Under the pieces are notes generated by a model. That model was not told the origin of the DNA, did not search any database, and saw only the letters and a list, made by a program, of their open reading frames with translations. Positions 21,300-32,961 of a stretch of 64,000 nt of DNA are shown here, piece by piece; positions within the stretch are counted from its first letter, which is position 1; the number at the start of each line of letters is the position of its first letter. The stretch covers positions 92,758,245 through 92,822,244 of the forward strand of contig NC_081554.1 of NCBI RefSeq assembly GCF_963082655.1. Reading direction: 5' to 3'. Position numbers and translations under genes: made by a program. This DNA comes from Stomoxys calcitrans. Its lineage: Eukaryota > Arthropoda > Insecta > Diptera > Muscidae.

Positions 21300-21600
21300 G
21301 TGTAACGACTAAAATGGTTAGTAAAAGCGCCTTTCAGGGCTCAAACACTTATATTAGGAGATCGCTTTAGCCAAACTCGGTACGGTTGTTCATTGAAATT
21401 GGGTCAGAAATACGACTTTATAAACTGAAGATTTCTCATCGGGAGATCAGCATAACCCTTTATTTATTATTTATGTCAAAATATAGGTAATTTTTTAACT
21501 TAAGGCCGTAGGGTGATTTTAACAAACAGACGGACGGGTATGTTTAGATCCTTTATAAAGAACAACGATCTAGTACTTTGTAGAGTTCAAAATGTATATA
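21300..21600 (+). repeat. DINE-related fragment
   Basis: Contains CTTATATTAGGAGATCGC, AACAGACGGACGGGTATG and ATAAAGAACAACGATCTAGTAC, resembling the microsatellite end of DINE-like repeats. A CAGCAGA-type scrap follows at 21735-21810. Confidence 0.5.
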
Positions 21601-21819
21601 ATGTAATTTGATGTGTTCAAAATGGAATGTCAACTGTTCGGAAGTGGCTAAAAATACACGCTATACCACATTTTTGGCCTTTAGAACATTTGGTAGGTTT
21701 TGGTCTGATTTGGTAAGAAAATCAAGACATCTTCCCATTTTTAGTAGACATAAACTGCTGTTTTATCAAACACTTTTACTATTTTGAATACAAAATTTTA
21801 TTTAGCGTAGTTCATAATT

Positions 21820-22214
21820 GGCACGACACTAACACAAGTTTGACACCTTTCACATTAGCTATTCTCTTCCACCGCATGTGTTTTCTTTGTGCTGATAGAC
21901 TTGGTTTCTATACGACTACATGCCTCTCCTTTGATCATTAAGCTCATCTCGCAAGAGAAACACACGTAAAATTGTGAAATAAAATGATCTTCGCCCTAGC
22001 AGGAAAAAAACTTGAAAATATAATTCGGCAGAGACCAGCCGGGATTCGAGTAACAGCGAGGGCCGTTGCCGATGTATAGCGTCAATCAATACAACTTCCA
22101 AAAGATGTCAAATGAAATGTGTATACCATGGAGTCCATGTAGTCGTATGAAAAATAAGTCTAATAAGGATAACAGCTAGTGTGAAAGATGACAAACTTGT
22201 GTTAATGTCGTGCC
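21820..22214. mobile_element. MITE-like element with long imperfect inverted repeats
   Basis: The left end is GGCACGACACTAACACAAGT and the right end, inverted, is GGCACGACATTAACACAAGT. The arms continue with TTTCACA(T/C)TAGCT and ATACGACTACATG, giving about 100 bases of imperfect arm. No clear target duplication. The family is unrecognised and there is no coding sequence. The frame at 21916-22101 is incidental. Confidence 0.7.
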
Positions 22215-22319
22215 TACATCGTAGACACGTTTTCACGGTACATATATTCGATATAAGTACGACCAGCCATTGTATGGTGCTTGAAGCCTCTACACCTAAT
22301 ATGGTTGAAAAATCTTTCC

Positions 22320-22735
22320 TTTCTAATGCAAAAAATCTTCGTTTTTTTTAATAAAATTTTTTTAAAATGTCAATAAAATTATTTCTAAAGACAAAATTTT
22401 AATGAAATATTGTTTAAGCACAAAATGTTACTCAGGCCTGGGCCCCTCGAAATTGTTTTTTCTAAAAGAAAGATTTTAATAAATTTTAGTAAAATTTTTC
22501 AAAAGACATTTTTCTTAAATTTTTTCGAAAGACAAATTTCAACAAATATTTGTTATTACAAAATTTAATGAAATTTTCTTCAAATACCTAATAACAATTA
22601 AATTTTTCCAAAAGATAAAATTTTTGAGATTGTTTTAAACAAAAAATTATTAAAATTTTCTTTAAGCCAGATTTAAAAAAAAAAATAGGAATAAAAATTG
22701 TTCCGAAATACAAAAATTTAATAAAAACGTCTCTA
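22320..22735. repeat. Degenerate AAAATTTT/AAAGACAAA repeat tract
   Basis: Repeated words AAAGACAAAATTTT, AATGAAATTTTC and AAAATTTTTC at roughly 30-60-base spacing. Low complexity and no gene. Confidence 0.6.
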
Positions 22736-23033
22736 ATGCTATGTCCACATTGACTTGTTTTGCTTATGTCGTTTTGAGAAACATCTCAACCGTTCACACT
22801 AATTAAGATGTTTTGGAAATTAAATTCTTTCTCACTCCAACGTAAATGTTATGATGCTCATTTTTCAGGGCTGTTTTAGTATAATTTAGGCATTTATTTG
22901 GACCCACGTCACTTTTTTGTGGGAAACGAGTCGTTTTGCCCTTATAAACTGTAAAGGAAAAACAAGTTGTTTGCTCAAAACAGCTTTGGTCTGAACATAG
23001 TACAATATAAGCCATAACTCTATATGATTTGTA

Positions 23034-24035
23034 TATCCTCCACCATAGGATGGGGGTATACTAATTTCGTCATTCTGTTTGTAACTAATCGAAATATTCG
23101 TCTGAGACCCCATAAAGTATATATATTTTTGTCGTCGCGAAATTTTATGTCGATCTAGCCATGTCCGTAGTTCTGTCCGTCCGTCTGTCTGTCGAAAGCA
23201 CGCTAACGCAATTCTTGTCCGATTTGACTGATTTTTGTACGTGTTGTTTTGGTATCACTTTTAACAACTGTGCTAAGTATGGTTCAAATCGGTTCATAAC
23301 CTGATATAGCTGCCATATAAGCCGATCTTTTAGAGGACGCAATTCTTATCCGATTTGGCTGTAATTTTTCGCGTGGTGTTTTGGTGTCACTTCAAACCAC
23401 TGTGCTAAGTAAAGTTTAAATCTGATTATAACCTGGTATAGCTGCTATATAAACCGATCTTGGATCTTGACTTCTTGAGCCGCTAGAGGGTGCAATTCTC
23501 ATCCGATTTAGCTGAAATTTTGCACGAGGTGTTTTGTTATGACTTCCAACAACTGTGCTAAGTATGTTGCAAATCAATACATAACCTGATATAGCTGCCA
23601 TATAAACCGATCTGGGATCTTGACTTCTAGAGCCTCTAGAGGGCGCAGCTATTATCCAATTTAGCTGAAATTTTGAACATCGGCTTCTTCCATGACCTTC
23701 AACATACATGTTAAATATGGTCTGAATCGAGCTATAGCTTGATACAGCTCCCATATAAACCGTTTTTCCAATTTTGCTTCTTGAGCCCCTACAAGGCGGT
23801 ATTCGTATCCGAATGGACTGAAATATTACACAATGACTTCTACAATGTTTAGCATTCAATTCATTTATGGTCCGAATCGGTCTACAACTTGATATAGCTC
23901 CAATAGCATGGCAATTCTTATTCATTATTCTTTGTTTGCCCAAAAAGAGACACCGCGCAAAGAACTCGACAAATGCGATCCATGGTGGAGGGTATATAAG
24001 ATTCGGCCCGGCCGAACTTAGCACGCTCTTACTTG
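23034..24035 (+). repeat. DINE-like (mini-me-type) repeat, full-length reference copy
   Basis: The left end is TATCCTCCACCATAGGATGG. It is followed by GACCCCATAAAGTATATATA, GATCTAGCCATGTCCGTAG and a GTCCGTCCGTCTGTCTGTC microsatellite. Four internal units of about 130-155 bases follow, each with ATATAGCTGCCATATAA, CTTGACTTCT and GGCTGAAATTTTG. The right end is GGCCCGGCCGAACTTAGCAC then GCTCTTACTTG. The pairing of a TA stretch with a GTCY tract fits mini-me/DINE repeats of Diptera; the assignment is by resemblance. Minus-strand open frames inside arise from the repeat units and are not genes. Confidence 0.88.
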
Positions 24036-25262
24036 TTTTTTCTTGTTTTATTATTTTAATTGAAATTTTATCTGTACAAAAATTTTTATTTTAAGACCGT
24101 CTCTTTAAATAAAATATTTTGGTTGTTAGTCTGAAAAACTTTAGTTATATTTAATTATAAATTATTTGAATTACATTAGCAATGAAATGAAAAATTTTAA
24201 GGTCTCGGAACATACATTAATGAATAATTTGCATTCTTAAATAATTATTTCAATGAAACTATTTGGTTTTTTTTCTTGGAATTTCACAATTTACAATACA
24301 GTGTTAAAGTCAATTGATACGGGGTTTATAATGATCAAGGTTCGAAATCTATCAGTCAATAGCAAGTAGCGAAGATTCTTTAAGAAATTTATAAGTTCTG
24401 TAGGTGTTGACCGTAGATTTGGGCAGAGTGAAATATTTTTAAAAATGTTCAAAATTTACTTTTTGAATTTTTGATTTTATTGCCAAAAAAATCTTTTTAC
24501 AACAAAAAGATTTTTAGAGTAATCATTTCCTTAAGTGTTATATATGGAAAACTTTAATGAAATATGACGAGTCAAATTCCATGTTTACAAAAAATTCCAA
24601 ACGCCCTAGTAAAGGAAATGTGTTAAATTGAATTTTTTTGTTTAATCCCATAAGTCAGCATACTGACTTTTTTCTGTGAGAGCAAGTTTTATACACCACA
24701 TTCGTTTGCCGCTAGTACATCTTACACCCATTAGTATGCATCTTGGGATAGATGAATCAAAATGGTTTCTAGAGAATAGGCTTTTTGAGAATATTTGAAA
24801 ATAATTTTCTTTTTGAAAATTATCATTTTTGAGGAGAACATAAATTATATATTTTAGAATAAAATAAAATAAATAGAAATTTCTTCTTATTTCTGTCTTT
24901 TTGTTCTTCCACCTTTTTATTTTATCTCCAAAAAATAAGGAAAACTTTAGGACTCATAAAGACATGAAGCAAATAATAAGCATATACGGCAATAGCTGGA
25001 TACAATTTATACCGCGCATGAAAAGCAATAAGAAACGGATTTTCGGTCCTTTTTAATAAAGATCGAAGAAGATTTAGCGGCATCATTTAAGCAGAATAAA
25101 TATGACTGTTCGTAAAAATTTTTCAAAATTAATTTTTTTTAAATATTTAAATATGTTTGTTTGCATACAATTTTATAAAAAAGACATTTAAAACGAATAG
25201 GCTGACAAACAATAACCTGTTGAAATCATAAAACTAGTTTGAGAGCAAATAAAAAGAAAAAA
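24036..25262. other. AT-rich, no gene seen
   Basis: No credible open frame, RNA gene or known repeat of this window. Confidence 0.5.
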
Positions 25263-25858
25263 GCAAAAAATTGCTAAGTTCGGCCGGGCCGAATCTTGGC
25301 CACCCACAATTATGGATTCTGCTTAAAATGTACACAAAATAAATGTAGTTGAAGGGCATAATTTTTCTCTACGTACCAAATTTCTGACAAACCAGGCAAT
25401 AATTAAAGCTTCTAGGAACCGAACAAGGATAACCGAGAGATCGATTTATATGAGAGCTATATATTTGGGCCGTACTTGGCATAGTTATTGAAAGTCCTAA
25501 CAGAAGGCTTCGTGCAAAATTTTATCCAAATCGAACAAAAATTGCGGCTTCTAAGGGCTCAAGAAGTCAAATAGAGAGATCGGTTTGTATGGAAGCTATA
25601 TCTAATTCTAAACCGATATGGCCCATTTGCAAATCCCAAAGATTTACATCAACAAAAAGTCTCTGTGCAAAATTTCACGTGGTAATGTTTATTCGTTCGA
25701 CCGCTATGGTGATTTCTACAGACGGACGGACATGGCTAGATCGACTCGGATTGTCACGACGATCAAGAATATGTATACTTTATAGCGCCTCAGATCAATA
25801 TTTCGAGGTGTTACAAACGATTAATACACTCCCCATCCTATGGTGGTGGGCATAAAAA
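25263..25858 (-). repeat. DINE-like repeat, short copy
   Basis: Inverse orientation with both ends: GCTAAGTTCGGCCGGGCCGA at the left and CCCATCCTATGGTGGTGGGC at the right. It has about two units and a reduced microsatellite (CAGACGGACGGACATGGC). Confidence 0.85.
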
Positions 25859-25864
25859 CGACAT

Positions 25865-26630
25865 CAATATACTGAAGCTGATTCGCCGAAACTATCACTA
25901 TACAACTAAGATATTCGAACATTCTGAAGGATTTGAATGATCAGGACCGGCCTATAAATAGTGTGTTGGCAATCAGGTCAAAATTTTGCTTTGACTTTAT
26001 GATAGAATGCTACCACCGATGGGTCAGTTGCTGCGATCACAATTTTTAATAAAAAAATAAAATAAAATTAAGGTATCTTTACCAATTTTATAGTAACAGA
26101 GAATTTTGGCAATTTTTCGATTTTGAAAAAATGTGGATGTCCCCCCAAAATAACATCCTGGCTACGACCCTGCCTCTGTTTTTGTGTGTGCGTTACTTGA
26201 TGGTTTATTTTAATTTGAAAGTAGCGTGCATAGCATTCAACTTAGACGTCCTTCACGCGTTTTATTTAACTTATTGCGAGACTTAATCATTATGAAAACA
26301 AACACTTAAGATCTAATTGGAGCTTAATTTAAGATTCTTGGAAATAAACAATTTGGTACTCTTAATTAAATATTGCACAAATAAACCGTCTGCTATAGCA
26401 CGCTCTTAAAGATATTGAAGACAATGCAATTTTCAAATACAATCGCAGATGATATCATTACAGTGGACACAATAACGGAAAATCTGCTGAGACGGAGAAA
26501 GGTTTAATTTATGTCTGAAACAGCAAACACTCTATCATATTCGAACCAAAATGGATCCATATCGGGCTATATTTCATATAGCTGCGGTTTAGACCAATCA
26601 GCGGTTTAAGGACATAAGCTCATGAAAGCC
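25865..26630. other. No gene seen
   Basis: Mostly unique AT-rich sequence without credible frames. Confidence 0.4.
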
Positions 26631-26995
26631 GCATAAAATTCAAAAAAATTCAATTAGTTTTTTAATTGATTCAACTAAAAACTGATTGTAAATTTATTGA
26701 AATTTTCAATAACATTAAAGAATGCAAATATTAAAAAAACACATAAAAGTTATTTCAATTAAAAACGAAATTGAAAATAAAACTTTTTCAATTAAAAAAT
26801 TAATTAAATCAATAATATTTTTAATTGAGTCCCGGAAATTTTAATCATTGTTTTAATTGAATGTGCAATTTTTTTAGTTGAAGAATTTTTCAATCACCTT
26901 TTTCAAAAAGTTTGATTGAAATGATAATTTTCGTGCTTGAAGCAGTTTCAATTTAAAATTTGATTGGACCAATTAATTTCGTCATTCAAACGGAT
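26630..26995. repeat. AT-rich TTCAATTAAAAA repeat tract
   Basis: Many copies of CAATTA/TAATTG words on both strands (TTCAATTAAAAA, TTTTAATTGA, GATTGAAAT), giving self-complementary potential. Possibly an old foldback element; no clean ends. Confidence 0.5.
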
Positions 26996-27004
26996 TTTTA
27001 TTTT

Positions 27005-27570
27005 TTCTTTGTATATTTTGATCGTCATAAAATTCTAAGATCGCCATGTCCGTCCTTCTTTCTGTGGAAATCATGCTAGGGTCTTTAAAAATGAAAATAT
27101 TAAGCTGAAAATTTGCACAGAAAGGTTATGTTCGAAAATGGGTCATATCGGACTTTATCTCTATTTATACCCCATAAGGACCGATTCCCCATTCATGGTC
27201 CTAGGTCCATATAACTCGTATTGATCCGATTTGATGAAATTTGGAGCAATGACTTTTATAATATCGCGTGCCGAATATGGTCCTAATCGGTCTATATTTG
27301 GATATAGCTGCCATATATACCGATCTTCAGACTATGGTCCTTGGGCCTATAAAAGGCACATTTATTTTCCGATTTCGCTGAAATTTGACACGATGAGTTG
27401 TGTTGGTTCTCGCAACATTCGTGTCCAGTTTAGTCTAGGTCAATCCAACGGACGGAAGGATATACTTGACTAGACTTAGAAGATTCAGGCGATTGAGAAT
27501 AGTATTTTTTTTGTAATTTATAGGGTCGAAGATAAATATTTGAGGTGTTACCAAAGAAATAACGAGATTT
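27005..27570 (+). repeat. DINE-related repeat fragment
   Basis: Begins with GATCGTCATAAAATTCTAAG and CCATGTCCGTCCTTC, then units with GATATAGCTGCCATATATACC. It ends in an inverted microsatellite side (ACGGACGGAAGG) and TATTTGAGGTGTTACCAA, so the right part is in opposite orientation. Confidence 0.65.
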
Positions 27571-27639
27571 GTAGAAAAATGCACTTTGTAAGGCGTACTA
27601 GTTAGTTTAGCCTAGGAACACGAATCTGAAGTCCTTTTC

Positions 27640-27985
27640 TGGGGATCAAAAAAGACTCTTTGGGGGGACGAGCTCCCTATTGTTGTGGATGTGGAAATCA
27701 CATTTTGATGCCCTCAGGAGTATATTCAATGTGGGCTCCTTTACACCCACGATATGATGTCTTCAAATTGGGAAAAAGCGCCCAGATGAGTGTAATTTAT
27801 TTGTTTTTTGCGTTTTGATAACCTACTTCTTAACGCCTTTCATTTGATACCCATATTGCCTCAAGACCCCGTAGGTCCTTCTCGGGTCTAATTGTTAGAC
27901 TTGTTTTTACATATTCGTAATTTACTCCATAATACTTTTCATTTGATACCCATATTGCCTTGGTTGGAGCACCTTAACCTCACTC
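27640..27985 (-). repeat. Family G repeat fragment
   Basis: TTTCATTTGATACCCATATTGCC occurs twice, about 100 bases apart. This is a marker of the unclassified family also seen at 45.3, 49.4-50.3, 58.9-59.8 and 61.3 kb. Confidence 0.55.
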
Positions 27986-28331
27986 TATAGTGATGAGTAT
28001 GAAACATTGAATTTTAAGTGCCTGAAGTCGGAGTCGAGCAAATTTGTCCGAATGTCGGAGTCGAGTAAAAATCGCTCGATTCCGCAGCACTGATTATAAC
28101 GCGTATAAAGAATTGTAGCACCGAACTCAAGGTGTGGATTTATTAGGGTATGCTATTGTCTATCTATATATCTATTGTTCCTTTCTTTTTGAAGAAACCA
28201 ATTTTTTGCTAACATGTTTTTGGGTTAGTCCAAAACGATACCGAGATGTAATATTATTCACACTTTCTATTAGCAAAGCAAGCAAATTTGGCCAGGAACA
28301 TTCCATTATGGAACTAGGCACTTATATAATA

Positions 28332-28938
28332 AAGGGTGATTTTTTTGAGGTTAGGATTTTCATGCATTAGTATTTGACAGATCACGTGGGATTTCAGACA
28401 TGGTGTCAAAGAGAAAGATGCTCAGTATGCTTTGACATTTCATCATGAATAGACTTACTAACGAGCAACGCTTGCAAATCATTGAATTTTATTACCAAAA
28501 TCAGTGTTCGGTTCGAAATGTGTTCATTCACCGTAACGTTGCGTCCAACAGCATCTTTGAAAAAATACGGTCCAATGATTCCACCAGCGTACAAACCACA
28601 CCAAACAGTGCATTTTTCGGGATGCATGGGCAGTTCTTGAACGGCTTCTGGTTGCTCTTCACTCCAAATGCGGCAATTTTGCTTATTTACGTAGCCATTC
28701 AACCAGAAATGAGCCTCATCGCTGAACAAAATTTGTCAAAATTTGAACACATTTCGAACCGAACACTGATTTTGGTAATAAAATTCAATGATTTGCAAGC
28801 GTTGCTCGTTAGTAAGTCTATTCATGATGAAATGTCAAAGCATACTGAGCATCTTTCTCTTTGACACCATGTCTGAAATCCCACGTGATCTGTCAAATAC
28901 TAATGCATGAAAATCCTAACCTCAAAAAAATCACCCTT
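28332..28938 (-). mobile_element. Foldback mariner derivative with perfect 195-bp arms
   Basis: TA-flanked element of 607 bases. The left arm 28332-28526 and right arm 28744-28938 appear to be exact inverse copies. Each arm holds the mariner 5' end (AAGGGTGATTTTTTTGAGG) and the transposase start (MNRLTNEQRLQIIEFYYQN). The 217-base centre, on the minus strand, encodes part of the catalytic domain (FSDEAHFWLNGYVNK, WCGLYAGGIIGPYFFKDA). On the minus strand it therefore reads as 5' end, deletion, catalytic fragment, then an inverted 5' end where the native 3' end should be. The catalytic triad is incomplete and both frames are broken, so it cannot make a working transposase. Confidence 0.9.
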
Positions 28939-28944
28939 TACTAT

Positions 28945-29110
28945 GGCCTATCATTAATGTAAATAATGAACAACAAGGCTCCGAAGATAGATCCTTGTGG
29001 CACACCGTAATCGTTTGCAATTTTTTCGGATTTTTGTCCCATTAATATTGGTAAATTGTTTTCTTCTCTTTAGGTAAGATTTAAACCAACACAATTCCAT
29101 GTCCTTAATG
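28945..29110 (-). mobile_element. LINE reverse transcriptase fragment
   Basis: The minus strand reads VPQGSIFGALLFIIYIND, the conserved RT block preceding the catalytic palm in CR1/Jockey-type LINEs. The preceding sequence is ILMGQKSEKIANDYG. It is very short and abuts the foldback mariner. Confidence 0.7.
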
Positions 29111-29129
29111 TCGTACATATAAAAAATTA

Positions 29130-29790
29130 CTGCTGTTTCATCTTCACCGACATTGTTGTTACAGCAAACATTTTTGTTGTTATGCTAACAAATTTCTGTA
29201 AGTGTAATATTTCATAAGGGTTTATAGCGTACTTTTTTGGAATTGTAGTTTATTGACCATCTTAATATAACAGCAGACAAACTATAAGTTAACATAATAT
29301 TTATGTTCTTAAACATAAAATTGTGCGTTACTTTTTAGCATTTCAAAAACTTGAAAAAATAAAATAATTATTCAATATCACTTATAAAATTATTTTTTTT
29401 TGAGTGAAGTATAAACTCGAAAAAAAATCTGCTGATCATATGAAACACCATCTGCTGAATTTTCAAAATCAATTTATTTGCTATTTCAGCAATTGTTTTG
29501 CATTATAGCACACATTTCATGGAAATCAGAATGCACTGAAATAAACAATTGAAGTAACAATTTTGTTAAGTCAAAATGATATCTGTTGAAACAACAAACT
29601 ATGTATGCTCTCATATGGTTTTTCGATTCAGCAGTAATATCCGTTACAATATTTTGTAGTTTCAACAACAGCCACTTGCTTTCAAACAAAGCACTCATGT
29701 CTGCTTTCCCATTTTGCGCAGACAAAAAATGTTGTTTAAGCAAACTTTTTTGCTATTTTGAATACCTTATTTCATTAGGTGTAGGTTATT
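29130..29790 (+). repeat. CAGCAGA-type repeats, two or more fragments
   Basis: The most complete segment is 29490-29790: TGTTGAAACAACAAACTATG, CATGTCTGCTTTCCCATTTT, GCGCAGACAAAAAATGTTG, TTTGCTATTTTGAATACC. Short frames here on both strands are repeat-derived. Confidence 0.7.
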
Positions 29791-29814
29791 TTATGTGGCG
29801 ATCCTTGTCAAGCA

Positions 29815-30180
29815 CCTGTAGGTGAGCAAGCTCGTTCCGATCCAAAGGACCGAACGCCGCGGGAACAGGGTGGCCATTGGTTAATTAAAGGCGCCAATAA
29901 CTCGCCTTGTCATATCGAGCATCATAAGCACTCAGTAATTGTGCAAGAGCCGGTGCCACCCGACCTTTCACTGAGACTCCCGCTCGATACTGCTGATTGT
30001 CCGTGACTGCCGTTGCAGTATAGAGTATTGCACTATCTGCAACCTGTGAACGCTCCCGGTAGCTCGCAGCTAAACTTCTCGTGACAGCAATGAACATCAC
30101 ACAGATCGGACCTCAATGTTTTAGCCTGTGTGGTGCTCCCAGCTATTCCATGCCGGGAGGTCTGCCCGTCGTTGCCTGTT
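29815..30180 (-). repeat. GC-rich unclassified repeat, copy 2
   Basis: Inverse of the 18.2-kb copy. It runs from GAGCAAGCTCGTTCCGATCC through GGCGCCAATAACTCGCCTTG and CCGGTGCC to a stretch near CCGTCGTTGCCTG. A 71-codon minus frame at 29885-30100 is open but contains only repeat sequence, and the 18.2-kb copy is too diverged to show conserved coding. Origin unknown; clearly different in composition from its surroundings. Confidence 0.65.
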
Positions 30181-30298
30181 TTTTATGCTTTTGGAAAGAA
30201 TAAATTTTACAAATTACAAATTGCAAATTAATTTCAGCAAATCCTTTAATGTTGTTAAGAAGTTCAACAAATCAAAACATTTTCCTTGAATATTTTAT

Positions 30299-30992
30299 TA
30301 TACCCTCCACAATAGGATGGGGGTAAATTTCGTCATTCTGTTTGTAACACCTCGAAATATGCTTCTGAGACCCCATTAAGTATATATATTATTGATCGTC
30401 ATTTTAAGCCGATCTAGCCATGTCCATCCGTCTGCCCGTCCGTCTGTCTGTCGAAAGCACGCTAACTTTTGAAGGAGTTGAAATTTTGCACAAAAAATTT
30501 TTTATTAGTGTAGGTCGGATGGGATTGTTATTGGGCCAAATCGGTCCATGTTTTGAAATAGCTGCCATATAAACCCATCTGGGGTCTTGACTTCTTGAGC
30601 CTCAAGAGGGCACAATTTTCGCCCGATTTGACTGAGGTATGTATAAGTATGATTCAAATGGGCTCATAATCTGGTATATCTGTCATATAAACCGATCTTG
30701 GATCTCGACTTCTTGAGGTAATAGAGCGCCCAATTCTCATCCGATTTGGAAGAAATGTTGTACAACGGCTTCTCTCATGACCTTCAATATACGTGTTTAA
30801 TATGGCCTGAATCGATCTATAGCTTAATACAGCTCCCATACAAACCTATCTAACGATTTTGCTTCTTGAACCCCTACAATATTCTGTGTTTGCGTAGAAA
30901 GAGATACCGCGCATAGAACTCGACAAATGGGATCCATGGTGGAGGGTATATAAGATTCGGCTGGGCCGAACTTAGCAAGCTTTTACTTGTTT
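30299..30992 (+). repeat. DINE-like repeat, both ends present
   Basis: From TATACCCTCCACAATAGGAT to GGGCCGAACTTAGCAAGCTTTTACTTG, with the GTCCGTCTGTCTGTCGAAAG tract and fewer internal units than the 23-kb copy. Confidence 0.88.
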
Positions 30993-31017
30993 ATTATAAT
31001 CTTACGCGTAATAGATA

Positions 31018-31080
31018 TGTCTAACCGGCGTTTCCTTCCCGCTGCGATCGGTTCTCTAGACCGGAACGAGCTTGCTCAAC
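31018..31080 (+). repeat. End fragment of the GC-rich repeat
   Basis: TTCCCGCTGCGATCGGTTCT and CCGGAACGAGCTTGCTC match the inverse of the 29.8-kb copy end (GAGCAAGCTCGTTCCGATCC). Confidence 0.55.
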
Positions 31081-31239
31081 AACAAATATGTCAAAATTTT
31101 CCTCAAGATGCTGTACATTTTTTTCTTACCCTGTGGCATATAACTTGGTTAAAAAACATTTGGACAACAATTTTTTTCTGTTGTTTGATCCGACTTTTCA
31201 TTGTCTATACATCATGGACATCAAAATCAGCAATTTAAC

Positions 31240-31660
31240 AGATCGCGTAACGATTTCGCAATGAATTTTTTCTGCTCTAGTGCACTGTGCCAATGACAAA
31301 TGCTTATCAGTAGCCCCCCTTTACTCTGGGGTGGTGAAAAAGTAAAAATGTAAAAGAGACCCCGCTGCAGCCGGTTTTTTTTCAGCCGACAACAACAACA
31401 AAGATGTGCCTTGAGAATCTGTATTAACTTATACACATTCACACAGACAGACGTACTAACTTGTTTCTGTTTGGGTTCTACTAGTTGTACTAGTTCTCTG
31501 AGAACGTCAAACCAACCAATAACGGCCACAGTGACAGTGACAGGAGAACAGAGAAAAGACAAAGCCAAAAACACTTGTTAGTCAAATATAATAATATTGG
31601 CTCTGTTTTGGATGGCTGAGAGAATTGCACGAATTCGTCTTTTAAGGTTTTCAGTTGACC
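31240..31660 (+). promoter_or_regulatory. Possible promoter region with initiator-like TCAGTT
   Basis: Sequence free of the window's repeats. An initiator-like TCAGTTGACC lies at 31651-31660 (A at 31653), directly upstream of sequence with 5' UTR character. No TATA box or correctly spaced DPE was seen. The promoter call is inference. Confidence 0.3.
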
Positions 31661-32306
31661 GTTAATTGCGGACTCGAGCACATTGCAATAGAAATCTTGT
31701 TAAACGAAAACATTTTAGTTGACTATTTAATTTAATAACGCGAACCACAAGGAAACAAAATCATAGAAGCGAAAAAGAAAACGAAAAGGCAAAAAAAAAA
31801 AAAAACAAAAAAATATTGAGTGTGGAACAGATGATCTTGGCGAGCGAGAAGTAAACCAACAAAATTGTATGAAATCATCGCAAGAAAACCATATAAAAAA
31901 GTCTTAAAAAATTGGTGATAAGTTTAAATGTTTTCAAACAAAATTTCAAATAAGAGGGAAAGAAGAATTCCCACCAAGTTTCGTTAAAAATTCAAAAAGA
32001 AAAACTAACTAATGTGAGTGTGTAAGCGAATGTGCCATAACAAGAGAGAGATTTGTATGCGAAAAATAAATAAAAATATTGAATCCATAGATGCGTAATC
32101 CAAATGTTCGCAGTGACAGAACATTTCGGTGTTTATGTAATTTCTGTTTGAAACACTACACACAACGTCTTTTGGTTATAGCCCATCAAATTCATCGACA
32201 ACGACGACGACGCTGCCGCCGCTGACAACGATAACAAAACGCCAATAAACATTTTTTAAAAATAAAAGACGTATTCCGTACAATTAGCTAACGGCTGGTG
32301 GGTTGG
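31653..32306 (+). other. Candidate non-coding 5' UTR exon ending in a strong splice donor
   Basis: An A- and purine-rich stretch of a style common in fly 5' UTRs: GAACCACAAGGAAACAAAATC, AAGAAAACGAAAAGG, GTGTGTAAGCGAATG, and CGACAACGACGACGACG followed by CTGCCGCCGCTGACAACG. It contains no repeat of the window. It ends GGTGGGTTG|GTAAGAATA at 32306/32307, a near-consensus donor. Several short upstream ATGs exist, and no coding exon follows within the window that I can recognise. If real, the gene lies on the plus strand with a first intron of more than 31 kb. No gene identity can be given. Confidence 0.4.
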
Positions 32307-32955
32307 TAAGAATATTTATATACTACACTCTAGCCTTGCATTGTACGCAATTTCATTCACCAGCCACAGTTCTGTTATTCCTCCTCTAAGTCAAATATTT
32401 GCCAAGAAACCCCGTATGTTTTGTGTATTTCATTTTCATTATCAAGGTCGCTTGCTCACTCGCTTGTTCGCCATTGCAGTATATGGAGTGGGTTATGATG
32501 GGGACGCCACATTAAGCGATTGACTTGGAAGTTAAATACAAGTTTCTATTGTAATTGTAAATTTACTTTCACGGAAAACAAATGGACAAAAATCAAGTCT
32601 AATGAACGATTTGTCAACAAGGAAGTGGTGACATTCTGTCATTCTCATATGGAAAATTGTTTTCATATAAGAATTGTTCTCTCTGTAGGTAATCGTTAGG
32701 TCAAACGAAGGGGGCTACCTTAGATTATATTTAGAAATTTGGAGCGCACACCTTTATTCTTTCTAAAATATAGCGGTCCATCGACTTATGGATGGACAGA
32801 CATTTTCGAAAGCTACACCCAGAGAAATAAGTTTTCTGATATCAAAAAATACAGTCTGCTGATTTTTTATTTATTTATTTGTAATTAATCAATCAAACTC
32901 CCTTAGTGGAATTAACATTAATAGAACGGAAGTTTCATTACACAAAATAAAAAAA
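32307..32955. other. Mostly unique sequence, possible intron start
   Basis: No gene. The CACCCAGAGAAATAAG and TCTGCTGATTTTTTATTTATT words of the CAGCAGA-type repeat occur at 32817-32880. The 60-codon frame at 32341-32523 is not credible. Confidence 0.4.
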
Positions 32956-32961
32956 AGAACA

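Noticed and set aside
23416..24024. 202-codon minus frame
   Set aside because: Arises from DINE internal units. The same residues (GSRSQDPRSVYMAAISGY) recur in every DINE copy on that strand.
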